From Acidobacteriota bacterium (GTDB lineage: Bacteria; Acidobacteriota; Terriglobia; Acidoferrales; UBA7541): a DNA stretch of 6,608 bases. Where the stretch lies: positions 1-6,608 of the forward strand of contig JAFAZL010000052.1 in assembly GCA_019239815.1 (NCBI GenBank), read 5' to 3'. A program made the position numbers and the translations under genes. The notes under the pieces were generated by a model. The model made no database searches and had not been told where the DNA came from. It saw only the letters and a list, made by a program, of their open reading frames with translations. Shown here in pieces: positions 4,900 to 6,608 of the stretch; position 1 is the stretch's first letter, and each line of letters starts with the position of its first letter.

Positions 4900-6114
4900 A
4901 TGGCCTCCCAACTCACTGCCGCCACCGAAACCCCCGGACGCTTCGGCCCCTACGGCGGCCGCTACGTCCCCGAAACGCTCATGGTCCCGCTCTTCGAACT
5001 CGAGCGCGCCTATGAGCAAGCGAAATCCGACGCCGCATTCCAGTCTCAGCTTCAATATCTTCTGAGAAATTTCGTCGGCCGCCCATCGCCGTTGCAATTC
5101 GCCGAGCGCCTGACCAAGCATCTCGGCGGCCCGCGCATTTACCTCAAACGCGAAGACCTCCTCCACACCGGCGCGCACAAAATCAACAACGCCGTCGGCC
5201 AGGGTCTGCTCGCGGTGAAAATGGGGAAGCCGCGCATTATCGCCGAAACCGGCGCCGGTCAGCATGGAGTCGCCAGCGCCACCATCGCCGCGCATCTCGG
5301 CCTCGAATGCGTCGTCTACATGGGCACCGAAGACATGGCGCGTCAGGCGCTCAACGTCTCGCGTATGCGCATGCTTGGCACGAAGGTCGTCGGCGTAGAA
5401 TCCGGCAGCAAAACCCTCAAAGACGCCATCAACGAAGCGATGCGCGATTGGGTCACCAACATTCGCACCACGCACTATCTTCTCGGCTCGGTTCTCGGTG
5501 CGCATCCGTATCCGACGATGGTCCGCGATTTTCAATCCGTGATCGGCCGCGAAGCCCGCGAACAAATTCTCGCCGCCGAAAAGCGATTGCCCACGCATCT
5601 CTACGCCTGCGTCGGCGGCGGTTCCAACGCGATCGGCCTCTTCTACGCATTCCTTCGCGACTCTGCCGTAAAAATGGTCGGCATCGAAGCCGGTGGCCGC
5701 GGCAAAGAACTCGGCGAACACGCCGCGCGCCTCGGCGCTCCCCAAGGTTTTACAGGCGCGCGCCCCGGAGTGCTGCAAGGCACCTACACCTACGTTTTGC
5801 AAAACGAGGACGGCCAGATCGCCAGCACCCACTCGATCTCCGCCGGCCTCGATTATCCCGCCATCGGCCCTGAACACGCCTGGCTCGCCGACGAACGCCG
5901 CGCCGAATACTCAGCAGTATCCGACGACGATGCCGTCGCCGCAGCGAGCCTGCTCGCCCGCACCGAAGGCATCATCCCCGCCCTCGAATCCGCCCACGCC
6001 ATCGCCGGCCTCATCGAACGCGCCCCCAAGATGTCAAAAGACGATCTTGTCGTGGTAAACCTCTCCGGTCGCGGCGACAAGGACATGGACACTTATTCGC
6101 GCCTCCTCAAGTGA
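4900..6114 (+). CDS. trpB: Tryptophan synthase beta chain
   Basis: A 404-aa PLP enzyme that joins indole, received from TrpA through an internal tunnel, to L-serine to give tryptophan. Seen: [15 protein letters not shown] (13-27) at the N-terminus, [16 protein letters not shown] (83-98) with K94 as the PLP Schiff-base lysine, ETGAGQHG (116-123) with E116 as the catalytic acid/base, GGGSNA (239-244) cupping the PLP phosphate, [11 protein letters not shown] in the C-terminal half, and NLSGRGDKD (387-395) near the C-terminus. Spacing matches Salmonella TrpB (K87 to E109 equals K94 to E116), and this is the TrpB1 type that pairs with TrpA. The ATG at 4900 gives the standard length. It lies 192 nt after trpF and 358 nt before trpA, so translational coupling to trpA, common elsewhere, is impossible here. 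Confidence 0.97.
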   Translation: MASQLTAATETPGRFGPYGGRYVPETLMVPLFELERAYEQAKSDAAFQSQLQYLLRNFVGRPSPLQFAERLTKHLGGPRIYLKREDLLHTGAHKINNAVGQGLLAVKMGKPRIIAETGAGQHGVASATIAAHLGLECVVYMGTEDMARQALNVSRMRMLGTKVVGVESGSKTLKDAINEAMRDWVTNIRTTHYLLGSVLGAHPYPTMVRDFQSVIGREAREQILAAEKRLPTHLYACVGGGSNAIGLFYAFLRDSAVKMVGIEAGGRGKELGEHAARLGAPQGFTGARPGVLQGTYTYVLQNEDGQIASTHSISAGLDYPAIGPEHAWLADERRAEYSAVSDDDAVAAASLLARTEGIIPALESAHAIAGLIERAPKMSKDDLVVVNLSGRGDKDMDTYSRLLK

Positions 6115-6154
6115 TCGGCTTGCTCGTAATGTTTTGTAGTCCCTTTCACCAAAT

Positions 6155-6199
6155 TGTCATCCTGAGGCGGCCGAAAGCCGCCGAAGGATCTCAGCCGCA
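6155..6199. repeat. TGTCATCCTGAG-type hairpin element after trpB
   Basis: The element opens TGTCATCCTGAG and closes GAAGGATCTCAG, with a 6-bp stem GGCGGC (6166-6171) and GCCGCC (6177-6182) around a CGAAA loop. The outer arms (ATCCTGAG and its partial complement GGATCTCAG) are imperfectly paired. Sequences of this style are, from general knowledge, common dispersed intergenic repeats in acidobacterial and other genomes. It starts 41 nt after the trpB stop and may mark the 3' end of a trpB transcript. Only one copy is in the window. Confidence 0.55.
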
Positions 6200-6311
6200 A
6201 GAATGGCAATAACTCAGCGTCGATCAGCGGGTGCTTCCAAGTGTTTGCCCGTACGCGCCCGCTAAGGCAAGATGTTGTACTTCGGATTGTTCAGAGAGAC
6301 TTCGTGAGGTG

Positions 6312-6331
6312 TCGTATCACCAGCGATACGA
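6312..6331. repeat. Short inverted repeat in the trpB-trpA spacer
   Basis: TCGTATC (6312-6318) pairs with GATACGA (6325-6331) around ACCAGC. A competing small hairpin, GGTG (6308-6311) with CACC (6318-6321), shares its bases, so the two cannot form together. It belongs to no repeat family seen elsewhere in the window. It may be chance. Confidence 0.3.
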
Positions 6332-6353
6332 GTCGGCGACGCTAAGGAGAACT

Positions 6354-6445
6354 GTCATTCCGACCGAAGCAAGCCGATGCCTTTTCTTTCGCGCTCGCTT
6401 CCCGCGAGCGCGTCGGCTCGCGTAATGGAGGAATCTCTCTTCGAT
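6354..6445. repeat. 90-nt structured intergenic repeat, copy 2
   Basis: Second copy of 2061-2150, same orientation, ending 27 nt before the trpA ATG. The inner stem is CGCGCTCGC (6390-6398) with GCGAGCGCG (6404-6412). Compared with copy 1, two base pairs have changed on both sides (A-T to G-C and T-A to C-G) and pairing stays perfect. The outer stem (6369-6377 with 6413-6421) has one mismatch. A GGAGGAA within it (6427-6433) looks like a Shine-Dalgarno sequence but is about 40 nt from the trpA start, too far to serve it, and it is part of the repeat. Confidence 0.75.
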
Positions 6446-6472
6446 TTCAGCGACGAGCACCATCGACCGACT

Positions 6473-6608
6473 ATGACCGCGCAAACCGCCAACTCCACCC
6501 GCACCGCTCAACGCTTCGCCGCTCTGCGCGAACGCGGTGAACTCGGCATCGTCGCCTACATCACTGCAGGCGATCCCTCCCTCGACGCCACACTGAAATT
6601 CGTAATCG
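6473..6608 (+). CDS. trpA: Tryptophan synthase alpha chain (5' end only)
   Basis: The first 45 codons of TrpA, which cleaves indole-3-glycerol phosphate to indole and glyceraldehyde 3-phosphate and passes indole to TrpB. The visible protein starts MTAQTANSTRTAQRFAALRE and continues to GIVAYITAGDPSLDATL (about 25-41). That stretch is the TrpA first-strand signature (A-[YF]-[IV]-T-x-GDP) preceding the catalytic glutamate, which falls just outside the window. The frame has no stop up to the right edge. The ATG at 6473 is the natural start, since the family motif lies about 25-30 residues in. No close Shine-Dalgarno sequence is present. Catalytic residues cannot be checked because the gene is cut off. 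Confidence 0.92.
   Translation, partial: MTAQTANSTRTAQRFAALRERGELGIVAYITAGDPSLDATLKFVI

Larger units (their letters stand above)
6115..6472. other. Repeat-filled 358-nt spacer between trpB and trpA
   Basis: No gene is supported here; short open frames (6231-6425 plus, 6317-6511 minus) are made of repeat sequence or resemble nothing. Contents in order: the TGTCATCCTGAG hairpin element (6155-6199), a loose stem GCGGGTGC (6227-6234) with GCGCCCGC (6255-6262), a 7-bp hairpin TCGTATC/GATACGA (6312-6331), and the 90-nt structured repeat (6354-6445). No terminator with a T-tract and no obvious strong promoter was seen, so whether trpA is read through from trpB or has its own promoter is open. Confidence 0.6.

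Noticed and set aside
4882..5877. 331-codon minus-strand open frame
   Set aside because: It lies entirely opposite trpB, is rich in Gly, Ala, Glu and Asp without motifs, and is a shadow of trpB codon bias.
2061..6445. Composite transposon bounded by the 90-nt repeats
   Set aside because: The copies are in direct orientation, only about 80% alike, encode no transposase and enclose housekeeping genes. No target duplication was seen.

Overview
The window is a stretch of GC-rich bacterial chromosome carrying part of the tryptophan biosynthesis pathway. On the plus strand, in order, are trpC (3251-4069), trpF (4072-4707), trpB (4900-6114) and the first 136 bases of trpA (6473 to the right edge). 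On the minus strand, reading away from trpC, are a HisN-type histidinol-phosphate/inositol phosphatase (2201-2992), an isocitrate lyase/PEP-mutase superfamily protein (1125-1976) and a family 5 uracil-DNA glycosylase (421-1122). The last two are 2 nt apart and probably co-transcribed. The left 420 bases hold no gene I can name.

Organism: the coding regions have strongly C-rich third codon positions, and the spacers are full of small palindromic repeats. These include GTAG-headed GC hairpins, a 'tgtcatcctgag...aaggatct' element, a 'gtcattccgacc...tggaggaa' element and heptamer runs. From memory, this combination suits an acidobacterial genome (Koribacter/Sulfotelmatobacter-like). That is an inference from repeat style and gene content, not a search result.

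How the genes work together: TrpF isomerises phosphoribosyl anthranilate to CdRP, TrpC closes the indole ring to give indole-3-glycerol phosphate, and TrpA/TrpB convert that with serine to tryptophan. The early-pathway genes trpE, trpG and trpD are not in the window. Immediately upstream of trpC is the divergent hisN-like gene, so this cluster appears to begin at trpC. The cluster is not compact. Only trpC and trpF are tightly coupled (2-nt gap). Spacers of 192 nt before trpB and 358 nt before trpA are filled with repeats, although TrpA and TrpB normally act as one complex.

The most distinctive content is intergenic. A hairpin plus heptad-repeat module occurs upstream of both trpC and trpB. 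A roughly 90-nt structured element occurs upstream of the lyase-like gene and again just before trpA, with paired base changes that keep its stem. Two REP-like GTAG hairpins lie in the left flank. I found no CRISPR array, transposase gene, tRNA, rRNA or recognisable new multi-gene system.
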